64,000 nt of DNA from Ancylostoma caninum (GCA_037903475.1 JBAJFG010000020.1:265248-329247), one strand, 5' to 3'; counted from the stretch's first letter, positions 23,230 through 35,900 are shown. Numbers and translations are program-made. The notes: generated from the letters alone by a model not told the origin.

Positions 23230-26141
23230 ATGAACGGCCCTGCGTCCGAGAGCCCGTCGTCAACGCGCAGCAAGGACCAGATCTCCACAATAAGGTCAGT
23301 TTCAATTCGGCTCTACGTCCTCAGTGTCCTTTCTTTTTGATGTGTCCTAACCGTGCTGCCAACACCACATCATTTCCCTTCTGTTTTTGCCACATTTGTT
23401 GCACTGAAAACTCGTTTTTCTGCCAAACAACCACAACTTTGCTGTATTGATTTCCCACTAATGGCTCATCAGTGTTTGGTGGGTTGTCCATCCCTATCGG
23501 GTATTTTGAATGAGAATCGCTTCAGACAGATAATCTAGCAGCGAAGAAATTGCTTCGAAAAAAAATATTTTATCCCGGAAGCCACTGATTAACCCCCACT
23601 CTGGCGATAAGGCAGCGCGACAAAGCCTCCAAAGATTTTCCTCATTTTTTTGCCATCCTCACACCCGTCACTGCTGTTCTCCCTTAAATTCACTTTTTCT
23701 CAATATCATTTTGCCTAATAGGTAGTAAAAAAAATTAAATCTTTATCAGCGAGAGGTCGCACGACAGCAGCTAGTGGGGAAAGATGGCCCTAGGCTTCCG
23801 ACGTATTACCGGGCTGCGTTTGTGCTGCAGGATAATTGGAGTACCTAGTGTTTGCGGGTCACGGTTGAACGACCTTTTTGCGTTTTACAGGGACTTTGGC
23901 TACCAGATGCAGTTCCTCTACTCTGTGTCATTGCCCTTTTGTGACAATCACTTACGCCGCTAAAAGTTCTAATTGATTTGACGAAAAGAACTGCTCTGTT
24001 AAGTGGTCATGAAACATTCATGGACAGCCTTTTTTTAAATAAGTAATTAAAGTCATAAGCAAATAAACTGGATGACCGCTATGGTTGGTGTTCTTGGGCC
24101 GTACCTATGATACATCAAATTGTTTGAGGTTTTATGGCTACTATCATACATACATGCATATCTCTAATCACCTTACTAAAATAGGTGCAAAGAATGTTCT
24201 GATACAAAGTCAGTAATACATTGAAATGATTCTTTGCTCCTCCTCAGAGGGAGCCACCTATGAGATGAGTAGTAAGATTTTTTTTGAAAAAAAAGCAAAC
24301 TTCAAAAGTTAATTTATGTTAGGTGTAGTTTTCTTCTACATACATATATTAGGACGAGAAATAGCTACGATACAAAGTCGTGAAAGAATCTACGACACAC
24401 CTCACTTTGTAGCTGAGGTGGATACTGAGACTGCACTTCAATTCATTATTATAGTTCCGTGCAGAAGAAATGGCGCATTTTAGTGTTGACATTATTTTTT
24501 CCACAACTTAAATGAAGGGTAGGTAGGCGGTACCATCTCTTTGATTGGAAGGAACTATCACTTTTCGTGTGAGCAAGTCTATGTTACCCTGGAACGAACA
24601 TCTCGTGCACCACCATTTTCATGTCCTTGGGCAATTCTTTGGGCGATTTTTGGCAAAGTGAGAGCTTTTGAAGCTGTGAGAATTGATGTACATCCAGCAG
24701 AAATTACCAGAGAGTGCAACGGCTAGTGAGCAGTTTTTCAATAAATCCAGAGAAACATTGTCACGAGAAAAGAAGGAAAAAATTCCAACATCCTTGTTTC
24801 AGATCAGAATCAATTCTCTCGTTCCGTGGAGGCTCTAACGTCACACCCAGACAAACTTTCGGAATTTCGGCGGAGCTTGTTCGGAACTTGCGCGGGTGAC
24901 CCGACGGAAGTTCCGAATAAGCTCCGCGGAAGTTCCGAACTGGCTCCGCGGAAGTTCCGAACTAGCTCCGCGGAAGTTCCGAAATCGAACAGGAGTGACG
25001 TAATTCGTGCATTATAGAGTCAATCATAATTCGAGTAATAAGGTAAAATGGGCCAACATGGAGTGATGAACACCTCGAGGCGTCCCGATGCCAAAAATCG
25101 TGGGATCATGAATCCCACCACAGATCGTTCCACCACGTAGCACTAATTGCTCATGTAGTAACTAGGTTTTCTGACGATGAGCTTCAAGCAGGTCTGCCCT
25201 CTGACTGTGCTACGTATCCGCGTCAGGTTTCAAAATCAATGATAACATGGAAAAATTCCTCTTTGGTAAAAATCTGTCAAATTTTCGTATTTATGGGAAT
25301 GATCCCAGGCGTACATTTATCTGACACGAGTTTTACCCGAAATTCGACATTAAAGATGTCATTATTGGGGCATCCTGAAGTAAATTTCGAGGAAAAAATA
25401 GCGTGAAAATTTTTGTATTCTACACGGCTTCTTGTTTGGTTAGCCGAAGTTAATCAAGAACATATCACTATAAAAATTGGACAAAAACATGTCATTTGAT
25501 CTGTTAGTTTCTTGGATCATTCCATCTCTCTCGAAGCTCCGCGGGAGTTCGGAAAAGTGTCAAGCTCCGCGGAAGTTCCGAAGCTACTTTTTTCTCTGCG
25601 TCTCTATTCGGAACTTGCGCGGAACCTGCGCAGAACTTCCGAAAAAATCGACGAGTGACGTCATGTTTCCGCGGAGGTTCCGAAAATCGAGCTCTAGTAG
25701 TAAATCAGGCTCCGCGGAAGTTCCGAAAATCGGCAAGCTCCGCGGAAGTTCCGAAAGTTTGTCTGGGCAGATCCATCACTCTCCTCTCAATCGCAACAGG
25801 GTCTCCTTTCTCCTACTAAAGAATACATTCTTTAGAGATGTGACACTATTCGTGGGCGGCACTCGTTTACTGCAGAATATTGATGAAAATTTTTAAAAAT
25901 TCAAAAAATTAGCGTTACGAGCTCCATATCCATATAATTCAAACTCTATATGTTCTCCGGCTCTTCAATTTTGACTCGCTCCTTATAGCTTGACCCTCAA
26001 ATTACATTTTTAGTACATGGAGTAATTTTCAGGATGGAGTCGCCCGGCTCGGAGTCACCTCGCTCAATTCGAGAAAACCACAAAGGAAGTGGAAACCTCC
26101 GCGGCGGAGGTCTTCAGAAGGTCTACGTCAGCCAAAAACCG
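23230..26141 (+). CDS. 5' part of a spliced gene; serine/proline-rich N-terminus, function unknown
   Basis: Two exons join in phase. Exon 1 is 23230-23294, starting at ATG (MNGPASESPSSTRSKDQ...) and ending in AG before GTCAGT. Exon 2 is 26033-26141, preceded by TTTTCAG and ending in CCG before GTGAGC. Phase 2 meets phase 2 across a 2.7-kb intron, giving 58 residues. Exon 2 starts G-ATG (MESPGSESPRSIRE...), so it could also serve as an alternative first exon after trans-splicing. Both N-termini carry a similar SESP motif, and the predicted chain is Ser-, Pro- and Gly-rich and probably disordered, ending near LQKVYVSQKP. The next exon should begin in phase 0; candidates lie at 26677-26976, otherwise further downstream. 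I do not recognise the family. Confidence 0.5.
24846..25767. mobile_element. TIR element built of CCGCGGAAGTTCCGAA repeats (922 bp)
   Basis: Perfect 19-bp inverted ends (CCCAGACAAACTTTCGGAA) sit at 24846-24864 and 25749-25767. Inside each end is a cluster of GCTCCGCGGAAGTTCCGAA words (about four on the left, about six on the right), some inverted. The middle 550 bp is ordinary AT-rich DNA without a transposase. The element lies wholly in the intron of the gene at 23230. Flanks show at most a 2-bp CA duplication, so the superfamily is unknown. Confidence 0.8.
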
Positions 26142-26676
26142 GTGAGCCAGACACCACTACGTAGTGACGTCGTTGTTCACGCCTTATCCAAATTGGCTCT
26201 TTCCCGCCGCGCAGGCCGTGCAGTAATACTCGCGTTTTACGCGTTCTCTCTCACCTTGAACTGCGACCGTACTCTTTCACCTCGGGATAGCCACTGAAGT
26301 CAAGGATATTTGTACAAGTGATTTTATGACGCGCTGCTGATAGATCGGCTCTCCGAAAGTTCATTTAGCATGCCGTTGCAAAGATATGGGTCACTTGAGC
26401 CGAATATAAACGATAGATTTAGCACTTTAACCAACACTGTTTTCTTGCAAAGCTTCTACAAAACCCGGCTCCTTCTCCTTTTTCAACGAAAATTTTTGCC
26501 TGCACTATTTTGGGTTTTGGTTTACTTGCAGAAGAAAACAAATTTGACCCGAATAAGCGAAACACGTATGTAAGTAGGGTGACTCAGTCAATCGGTGCCA
26601 CGTATGTACATAGCTGCAGAATGGAGTTAGGCGAATTATTACTAGCGCTTCCAGAAAATATCTGATGAAAAATTAG

Positions 26677-26976
26677 GATGAAGTCATCCAAACTCTGGAA
26701 GAGATTGGAGTGAAGTGTCAGCGGGATTTTCTCGAGACTTCGATCCTGAGACTTTTCCTGAGGGATGGGTGACATTGTAATCTTTCTCTGGAATCCTCGT
26801 AGAACTCAGTGGAACCTATCCACAACGTCACCCATAACTCTGTGAGCATTATTTGGCAAAGATATTTGCACACAATTTTCCAGAAAAATCTAAGGCCCGG
26901 ATGCATAATTGAGATTACCCTTGCTGAAGATGTCAGCGCACCCAAATTCACACTTCATCTCACGCCCACCAACATG
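26677..26976 (+). CDS. Candidate exons, unknown function
   Basis: Two exon-like open segments follow the gene at 23230. The first, 26677-26768, opens after an AAAATTAG acceptor in phase 0 and reads DEVIQTLEEIGVKCQRDF..., with a GTGACA donor. The second, about 26801-26976, reads VEPIHNVTHNSV... to KNLRPGCIIEITL and KFTLHLTPTNM; a TTTTCCAG inside it could be an alternative acceptor at 26884. The phases of the two segments do not join cleanly, so they may be separate exons or partly chance. The LRPG...F.L pattern is faintly like a galectin strand pair, but too short to call. Confidence 0.25.
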
Positions 26977-27042
26977 GTTACCTACGCTTGACCTTTGCTA
27001 GACAGGGTTATCATATACCCACGGTGATTTCAGCGCTTTTTG

Positions 27043-27100
27043 ATCTCCCAGGATCGAACCTGGGTCGTTGCTCGGTGAATCGAGCCATGACCTTTGTCCC
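27043..27100 (-). pseudogene. tRNA-derived fragment (T-arm and anticodon-like arm)
   Basis: On the minus strand a perfect T-arm, CCCAGGTTCGATCCTGGG (27047-27064), follows a GCTCG/CGAGC hairpin (27070-27085) in the position of an anticodon arm. A D-arm and acceptor stem are not found, so this is a remnant or part of a tRNA-derived SINE. Confidence 0.5.
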
Positions 27101-27119
27101 TACTCTGAAATTTCTGCCC

Positions 27120-27800
27120 GTGGTGGATTCACGGTTCGCCCGAGGTGGGGAATCGGCTGGCCGCAGCGGGCATGTGTGAGTCCGCCGTGGGAATAGTGCG
27201 AATTTACTGAGGGCATGTGCGGATATATCGCGGTACATGTGTTTTAATGGTACTAACATCGTGGGTAAACTGCATTGTGTAAAGTGACTTATGAGCCATG
27301 TGCAAGAAATTTCTTATCAAGTATACTACATATTAATCAACTCATCCATGCCAGCTAAAGCAAACATTACCTGGTAAGGTGTTACATGCGACAGTTCGGC
27401 TAAAATAGTAGATCTGTGTAGTGCTTAACCTAGAAAGAACAATGCAAATTTTCTGTGGCTCCCCACTTCGTTCTATCTCTTACCCACTACCGGATTTGAA
27501 CCTTACCGTCTCTGTCAAGTGCATTCTTGAAAATCTATCTTCTTATCCACTAGGCCATACGTGTAAATATGTGTGCTGTTTTTAAGCTCACTATTTCTCT
27601 TATCAGCTCAACTGCGGATACACCGCGGGACTGTGCAGATCCACCGTGGGAGGCAATGATGCAGCGGATCCACCATGGCAGTGTGTGGATCTACCGTGGT
27701 TACTTGAGGGCACAGTGCAGGAGTGACGTCACTACCCGTATTCCACCAGGGGCTTGTACGGATTTATCGAGGGCAACCGCGGATCCACCGCGGGGAGAAA
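27120..27800. repeat. Scattered GGATCCACCGCGG-type repeat cluster
   Basis: The word GGATCCACCGCGG and variants (GGATCTACCGTGG, GATCCACCGTGGG, GGATTTATCGAGGG) recur about ten times, mainly at 27170-27245 and 27612-27800. Spacing is irregular, about 20-60 bp. The tRNA-derived segment at 27478-27570 separates the two groups. Confidence 0.6.
27478..27570 (-). pseudogene. tRNA-like / SINE-like segment with A and B boxes
   Basis: On the minus strand TGGCCTAGTGGATAA (27543-27557) matches a pol III A box, and about 45 bases on GGTTCAAATCC (27492-27502) matches a B box. Arms do not fold into a complete tRNA. It is most likely the head of a tRNA-derived SINE or a decayed tRNA gene. Confidence 0.5.
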
Positions 27801-27993
27801 TTTCAGAGTAGGCGTTGCTTAGATGCTGGCCTCACGAGGGCGGGTGGTAAGTGTCTCATAACCAAATAGTCAATAACCATAACGGTACTCAACATGGTTT
27901 CTATGGAAATTTTGAGGCTGAGCAGTTAGCCGGGAAAGTTCCTGCTTAGAATTTTTTTTTTGTTTTCGAGCACTTCTCTAAAAGAAATACATA

Positions 27994-28156
27994 CAGGGTG
28001 TTTTTCCGGGAGTAAAATTGGTGCAATTGCGGACCCAGTACAAAGGCTACGTGCGAATTGCTGGAACCTCCGCTTTCACGTGGTCTTTCGACTGAGAATT
28101 TGATCTATTGGAATGGATCAGATCGCGCGCGATTCTACTCCCGGAAAAACACACTG
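27994..28156. mobile_element. 163-bp Tc1/mariner-type MITE
   Basis: Terminal inverted repeats CAGGGTGTTTTTCCGGGAG (left) and CAGTGTGTTTTTCCGGGAG (right, inverted) differ at one of 21 positions. TA flanks are at 27992-27993 and 28157-28158. There is no coding capacity. Confidence 0.85.
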
Positions 28157-29457
28157 TAGCCAATTCCATACTGCGGGGAATTATCCTCCATTGCTGCCTG
28201 AAAGTGGAAATTCTACCCTATTGACGCCTCACCTGTAAAATTTCTGTTTTTTTCCACGGCAGATTTCGAATCAGAAATAGGTTCCGTTTTTGTCCGTTTC
28301 CCTAAGTTTCAATGCAATAAAACAAAAGTACATACTACATCAAATATGGTATGTAATCTTCATCGAAATCACGTCAAATTAATAATGACAAATTATTGTT
28401 GATTGTTCAGCATGAACCACTACCGCTATTCCACCTCGAGCGCAATATATATGTAAATAAAAGAAATTATGGAAGGGAGGAAAAACACAGCGCTTCCGTC
28501 GCCATTGCAACATGCATGTGCAAATGCATTATTGAGATTCCCGTTGGTAAACGTGTCGACATACCCAAATTTACCCTTTGCCCGGCTCTCACCATCGTAT
28601 GTATCCATACTTGACGTTGTTTGTACCCATAGTTCATCACACCCAAGGGTATGAGATTAACTCCTTCCAATAATGCGTTTGGGCCTGGGAAAGAGGCTTC
28701 ATTCACACATGAACAGGCTTTCTTTTCGTTGTTTTTTGCAACTTCGGACGTGACGATGCACGTGCAATTTTTCTGCATCGTTTGTTCAGAGGGACGTTCG
28801 GGCGACCTTGCTGAAGGTTAAGTTCCACTTACAAAGTAGCAATTGATCATATTACTCGCAGAATACGTAAGTGGGGAAAAGAACGGCAGTGAAACAACCC
28901 ATCGAAGAATCTTCTCGGGTGATAGAAAGAAGGGTTTCTCATGGATTTTATTCCTCGAAGTTATGAATTTTGAGCTTTGCTACGTTTGGAGAAATCGGGA
29001 GACGATGCAGTGAAACCGTCAAACTCATCACATAGTGCATTTCATTGTTACGAGATCACTCCCGAATACCGAGTTTCCATCAATGGAGGCTTTCGAGGAA
29101 CTCTCCTGCTGTGACAGATACATCTATGTAGCCGTGGATTCCCCTCACGACTACCAAATTCCAATTACAATAGTTTTTTTGGAGCGAACTGTTCATCTAA
29201 GCGAATGTCTTGTAAATGTGGGTAAACTAAAAGCTTGCACTCCACTGGAAGAAAAGGATTTCCATTCACAAACAGATACCTTATTTTGGTGAATGCACTA
29301 CATATGTATTAGAAATGAAGAATCTTGCATTTTAACAAATCTCTGCTAAAATTCCATATTCCTCACTCCTTAAACTTGGTCGTCTTTGAGCAGCCGATAT
29401 CCTTATATCGTACCCTACAAGCGCGTTCGCTTTTCAACAATGTTCCTTCTCTGATAA
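28157..29457. other. No secure gene; one duplicated exon-like segment
   Basis: The segment at about 28520-28610 (TGCATTATTGAGATTCCC..., reading CIIEIPVGKRVDIPKFTL) resembles 26901-26990 (TGCATAATTGAGATTACCC..., reading CIIEITLAEDVSAPKFTL) in DNA and more clearly in protein. It is followed by a strong GTATGT donor but lacks a clear acceptor. A plus-strand frame at 29035-29292 looks protein-like but has no good acceptor in frame. Confidence 0.3.
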
Positions 29458-29692
29458 CTGTGCAGCACGAACGCAGCCCAAACGGCGTAATGTTTCGATT
29501 AGAACCCTAGCAGCAACGGTTGCCAGTTGCTGCCATTCTCCCCCCGATTGCTGCCGTCCCTCAGCAATTGCTGCTAAAGAGCCGACAGATTGAGCAGCAA
29601 TTGAGGGAAGGATGGCAGCAACTGTGCAACTGTTGCTGCTAGGGTTTCCACCCGAACCGTTACGCCGTTTGGTCTGCGTTCGTCCTGCACAG
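29458..29692. repeat. 235-bp near-perfect inverted repeat
   Basis: The arm starting CTGTGCAGCACGAACGCAG at 29458 pairs with its complement ending at 29692. Pairing continues through CCAAACGGCGTAA, AACCCTAGCAGCAAC and AGTTGCTGCCAT, so each arm is about 90-110 bp. It is probably a MITE; transcribed, it would fold into a long hairpin. Confidence 0.85.
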
Positions 29693-29738
29693 GTATTAGA
29701 GTTAGTAAGCTCATAGCTATGTCAGCACATCTGTTCAG

Positions 29739-29995
29739 CAGTGGCGGACGCAGAAAGTGGGCAGGAGGGAGGGGCGTGGGAAAAAAGTGGGGTCACAGCC
29801 GTTTTGGGGACCCGGACGGGAAATAAAATTGACAAAAATATCAATTGTAATAACAAATAAATCACAAAAATCATATCACAAATAATATCAAAAATAAACA
29901 AGTAAAAATGAACTATAACAATACAAGACTTTTATATGTATGTATTGTAAAGTAATTTCAAAAATTTGCCGACTCATTCTTGCTATTCAGGAAGA
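29739..29995. mobile_element. hAT-like MITE, copy B (far end truncated)
   Basis: It begins CAGTGGCGGACGCAGAAA at 29739 and is colinear with the reverse complement of the MITE at 20467-20738 (shared GGACCCGGACGG, AAATAAAATT, TGTAAAGTAATTTC) until about 29990, where the similarity ends before the second terminal repeat. Confidence 0.6.
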
Positions 29996-32900
29996 TAAAC
30001 TACGTACACATTTGAATGCTGAAATTGTAAGTAGACGCTAACCTATTTTTCACGCTCTGTAGTCGCTGGATCGGAGGATGTGCGTTGAAATTTTGATATG
30101 AAATCAATGAAGTCCCCCTTAACAACCTGTTAAACACAGTACGGAAGAAATCAACTAACAAAAGCTTCAAGTCAATGATAAATTGTTGATAGGTCGATAG
30201 AGCTGTACGATAGAGCAGGTATATACGTGAGGGAGGGATGTAGCTATAGTGTGCATAGGAGTTCGGCTACAATCCTTCACGTGATTGATGGTGAATAAAC
30301 TGATCGGAATACTTTGTGAGAGCCACGCACAACCACAAGTGGTCGGTACGAAAGGAACATCGCCCTGCGTCCCATAGCTTCTCTCCTATTTGGAATCACT
30401 CACTCTCGAAGAATTCACTGAACATTCCTCGAGTCAGGCAAATCTTACGAAAGTTTAGAGATGCGACTTCGAAGCATCGTTAGGATAATTACTTTTTTAT
30501 TTACTACAATTAGGCCCGAATAAAAATCGGAAAGTTCAATCAATTGATTTGGTATTAGGCTGTAATTAACATAATTTTCCTCTGTTTCCAAACTTTCGAT
30601 GAAAAACATGTATAGAAAATCATATAATAACAGGTATCAATCGAAATATGGACCACAACTGTCCTAGGTCTTTTGCCGCTTTTACAGCAGGAGCTCAACT
30701 CTCCTGCTCCAAAAATCTGCGAGGATAAGAACTGAGTCGGGCAGTGTTAGAGGTCACTGACTTTGACAAATCGGTTCTCGCTCATTAGACAATCATGTGA
30801 CCTGATAACTGGCGCATGGTTAGAGCTAGATTTATGCTACATAGTGCGCAATCAAAAATTTTTCTGCGAGCTCTTCGCTTACCGGAGAGTTCGACCAACA
30901 AAATTAAGGTGCCCTCCGCGGTGTGGCAAAATGGTGCGATTTACACAGAGCGCTTGGAACTTGTCCCAAAAATCCACGGATTGGTGTCCGCGAACGGTTG
31001 ATGTTTGCAGCCACAATGGAGAAAATTCCACTTCAATTCGCTTTAACTCCAAAGAGAAAAACGGCATAATCGAAATTTTGGGTCACCAATTTTGGTGCCA
31101 GTGGCTGAGTCCGCTCGAGAATAAAATGGAGAGACAGTACCATGAGAATAAGAATGACCTCGAGATTAGCCCACCCAAATTTGGTTAGTCTCATACAACC
31201 TTATGGTGATACTGTTATTCGTGCAAGTTCAGTTACCGAATTTGCATTCTTGAAAGGTTCACTCCGAAATTAATTATATCTTGAATACAGGACGAAAAAA
31301 TATGATTCACAATCCAGAATGTTCGCGAGACCATGCGCTTCAAAACTTTATCTAGAAATGTCCGAAATCTTATCGGTTTTCATTTATTAGAAGCCTTTGA
31401 ATATGCCTATGCGAAAACAGCAGAAACTTATGTGACAACCTAATATCGGATGAACCCGCTAGTCCTTGTGCAGGGCAACTGCGCATTCAATGTCTTTACG
31501 ATGCTCAGATGAAGCCGAATGTGTGGTAAATCCCACAAACCGGGGCTGATTAACGCCGACCACTTTATTGTCTTATCCTTTGACTCAATTAATGTAAATG
31601 AGCAACTTAAGACAGGTTCAGAAAATTCGAACTTTCTATCAAAACGAAATTCTACAGCCGGTCTCATAACTGCTCGAGAGTTAGTTCCTTTTATTCGAAT
31701 GTTTAAGTTTCCGACTTATTCTAAATCGAATTTCTGAATTCGAATATATCTGAAGATTTATTTGGTTCTGCGCCCATTATTCACTCAATCGTTATTCTTT
31801 TCTTCAGTTTTCCACCGAATTCCATAGTAGACTATTACATTCCAGTACTATCTCCTGTTGTCATCCAGTTAGTACTTCCACGTGATAAGCTTTTTCCCCA
31901 GTTATCCGTTGCTTTTGTCACTGAAGACAATGGATATTTGGGGAAGAGCTCAGAATCGATTTCGAGATTTCAGAACGAGAAAAATCTTCCGGAGACGCCG
32001 ATCACAGCAATATACATCTTTCATCACGATGCTGCTGAAAACCCTTTTTTTAAGCGTTTCTTTTTGGAGAATTCGAAGTGCAAATTGCGACAACTGCCAT
32101 AAGAAATTGCACTCTCAACACATTCGGCGCCATCAGTCGATATCACCCCTACCACCGCATGCCGCAACATGGCGGCAGCTCCTTGTGGTAGCTGTTGCAA
32201 AGGGCATCCAAAGATCTCAAAAGAAAACAGCTCGGAAAGGACTATTTTAGCCATTTCTGTAAATGAATGTGTAAACTTCTGCAACTATGGTAGCCTAAAC
32301 CTTCTCCTGAGTTTAAAATCTCAATATCTATTCTAAGTTGTAGTATTGCCTTCAATTTCTATGTTTTGTTTTCGACACTTTTTTGTGAGTGATTATCTCC
32401 AGTGCTTAAACGGTCCCCATTAGAAGAGCACTATGGTATTATAACCAAAAACTAAGCATCGATATGTGGGTACACGCATACGAGAGCGCCACGTGGACGT
32501 CGTTTCCGAGGACTCCACGAGTCTCCTCGTTCGGTTTCTGTTTGCTCGTTCGTGTCCCGGCGCCGGAGAAACCATCCAACTACTCGAAAAGAGAAGTTTC
32601 CGCTACTCTCGCATCAAGCACCATTGATCGTATCACAAAACCCAGCGCCATTCATGGCTGTCCTAGTGCCGTCGTCTGGACGTGGACGAGTTATGTTTTA
32701 GGAAGAGGTTTTTTGATCTGTCGTCTCTCGAAACAAGTTCTGTCGCCTTTCCGTTCCGCCCTTATTGACAACAACTCATCGACCCCCGTTGCTAATGAAT
32801 TGATGTTGTCGCCGTTGCAGTTGCAACTGCATCCAGGGTTCATACTTGCCCCACCTATTCTGTTTAGTTTCCACTATTTTTTCAAGTCGCTGACAAAAAT

Positions 32901-35900
32901 TTCTATTAAGAGGAGAGAAAAACCCAGATTCAGGAATAGAAGGTTCTCAGAGAAGCAAAACCTAAGGGTACAATGGTAGAATTTGAACTTTGCCGAACAT
33001 GTGGACTTCGCTATATTTAAAAATGCCTTTTTTCATTTGCTTATGCACTTCAAACAGACCTTCCCCCCCCCGAGTTGTTAACTCTTTCCTCAGCTACCCA
33101 TTTTGGTTTTTCTCTACATTCCTCCCCCTCTCTGTACCACTCTTTACTATAGAATTCATCTTGTGTCCAACTATGTATGAGAGCAGATACACATGTGTGA
33201 GCCCAAAATAACCGGTATTCGCTCATAAAAATCATGTACTTGTTTTCAACGCTTAGCTGCACTCCACCTGCAACACACTTTTCATTTACTGCTATACGAT
33301 TGTACTGTTCCTGGCCTGTTTTCCATATTTGTGGGGCGATTTCCAAGTTTTCCAGTTCAATTTTGGTCGCTAACGTATGTCACAGCCTATTTCTCTTCTT
33401 TCTCTTCGTTCACATCATCTATGAGTACTTTACTCAAATCGGAAACAACAAGTTAAATTGTGCTGATGGTGAGCTCAACTGGGAAAATGGAAGTGGTGAG
33501 GTAGCGAATGTTGCTGTCTTGTAACAATGGCACACAATGTGGGGAGGTGCACTTTCGCAGAGGAAGAACTAAACGTCTATTTAGAACAACACAAGTCTTT
33601 TCTTTCGGGAAGTGACTATAAAACCCAGAAATGAAACTTAGTTGGTCGTTTAGCTGGACAAAAGGAAAATTCTTCAAGTGGATGTAACAAAAAAATGCTT
33701 CTTCACACCCAGTGCATCAATGTTCTTAACCAGGCCTCAAATTGTTAGTTGAATTAATTGAATTATTTGATTTGTATTCGTTTCTTATTATGCTGTACGA
33801 GCGCAGTTAGCTAAACTGCATATCTACTGAGCAAGAAGACCCTGCATCACAGTTCATTCCAGCTCCAGAAGGCAATTCCTGTCACTTTTGGCGTTCCCTA
33901 ACGAATGACGCTATGTCTCTGAATAATCATCCCCACCACTAAAATTCTTGAGCGCTGACCTTAATCATTCTGATGCTTACCGGTTATTTTCAACTATGCT
34001 CGGCCGTGTTGAAGTTGGCTGACTGACGAAGGCGGTACGCATCATCAATTTTTATTTTTATTCTCTACGAAATAAAGTACTATTGTAGGTACGTAGGTTC
34101 TAAGAGTATTCCAATTCAAACTACATCTGGAAAAATGGTTGCACGGGATTTGTTCCCCAACAACTATTACAGCCTACAACGTTCGACGAATCCTATCGTG
34201 ATCTACGTCTACTAAATACTAGCGAGTTCTCCTACTGATTCCGCCACTTCCCGACTGGCTATGCTCCCATTTTTCACGCGCAGAGTGACGTGGTCAAGGA
34301 AGTATCTCACCTGATCACGAAAGATACCTTCCGAGATACATAACTTAGTTTCTTAGAAACTAAGAGGACCTACAATTATTTTTCATATGATTTGGGATAT
34401 TAAAAACTGCCTTCTTGCCTTCCAACGAATCTAACAAAGCCCTTTCGATCGTCTCTCACGACACCGATTCTGACACTTATCAGTTTTGGGCGGATCACGG
34501 CTGGCTCAGTACCAGAGCAAAGATAATCGATAACTATTAATACTGTGTCATCCGAGCGACAGCGAAGCAGGGTGCTATGCTTCACATGGAGTATGGCGGC
34601 AGCATTTTGGACTAGGACCATGAACGCACAAACAAGACATACGTATTTGGGAATCAATTTCCGGGTCCTTCATTCCTCCACTTTAGTCTAGTCTATAGGA
34701 TAACCAAGCACGATAACCATCGTTAGTTTAAGTGGTTATCATTTCGCGCATCCTAGCTCAGTTTTTCACATTGTTTTCTATTTGATGGATCGCGTAGTCG
34801 CCTGGACATAATGTACGATCAGATATTGAATATTTTGGAGCCGTTGTATCATTTTTGTTGTCGCATCGGTAACCTGAAATATGCCATGATAGAGTAGAAT
34901 TCATGAAAGTTTCTCATATTGCATAGTGCGACCTCTGCCAGCATTGTCAAATTGTTCGTATATTTCTCAGACGCCAACGAATATTGACACAATTTCTCGG
35001 AATTTCTTGGAAAATGTTTCTTTACTATACAAATTCTAATGCGAACTGTAAATCGAAAAGAAAAAACGTGGACGCCACTCAGACAGTGTTATGGTCTTCT
35101 ATTTTTGGGAGAGTATAAATTTCCTTCTGACAATCTTTTTCTTTAATTTCACTACCTACCTTCTAACACTAAAGTGATTGTATTTGGAATGTATTTTTCA
35201 TCGCCAAAAGGGCAACGTACGTTCTTCGGTTGCTGCCATTCCGATGACGTTCTTCGATGTTCGCGTATGACGATGCGAAACCCATCACAATAGCGTGACT
35301 GTGCATTGAAATTGTGAGCAGAAGAAAACCTGCATCTTATCGTGCAGGTGCCCAGCACACGTTCCAGTCAGCTTTTTTTTTCACAGGTTGAACGGCGCAG
35401 CCAAGTCAAATTAGTAGTTGGTCAGTTGAGAGAGATGGAAGAATTTGTGTCAAATCTCTTCTTTGTCTTCATATGCAGCAATGTTTTAAAGTAATTCACG
35501 TTTCAGTTCTTTTCCGAAGTAGCGAGAAAGGGCACTGAATATCTTGTTATTGCCCACTCGCTTGATTTTGTGTTGTTCAGTAGAATATGTATATAAGTTG
35601 TCCCAATGATCCGGACCTGCACTCAGAACCAAAACCGCACACGTGCAGATGTGTTGTTGTTTGTCACGAAATTAAAAAGGGTTGTCACGTGACCTAGGAA
35701 AATGGCTGAAGTCGTTCTGCTATCGGGAAGATTTGCGCTTTCTGAGGCACATCTTTTTATCTTAAGAAATTTGGTATATTAGGGTTAAATTTGGGTGGAA
35801 TTTCGTTGGTAAAAAGCTGGCAAAATTGCTATCTTTACGGTTTACCATCGGATTAAGAACGGAATAAAACTCTTCCCAGGTGATTCTGAAAGATAAAATT

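Noticed and set aside
34400..34657. Minus-strand frame with a signal-peptide-like start
   Set aside because: The hydrophobic stretch begins at a TTG codon just after an in-frame TGA; no ATG or splice acceptor supports it.
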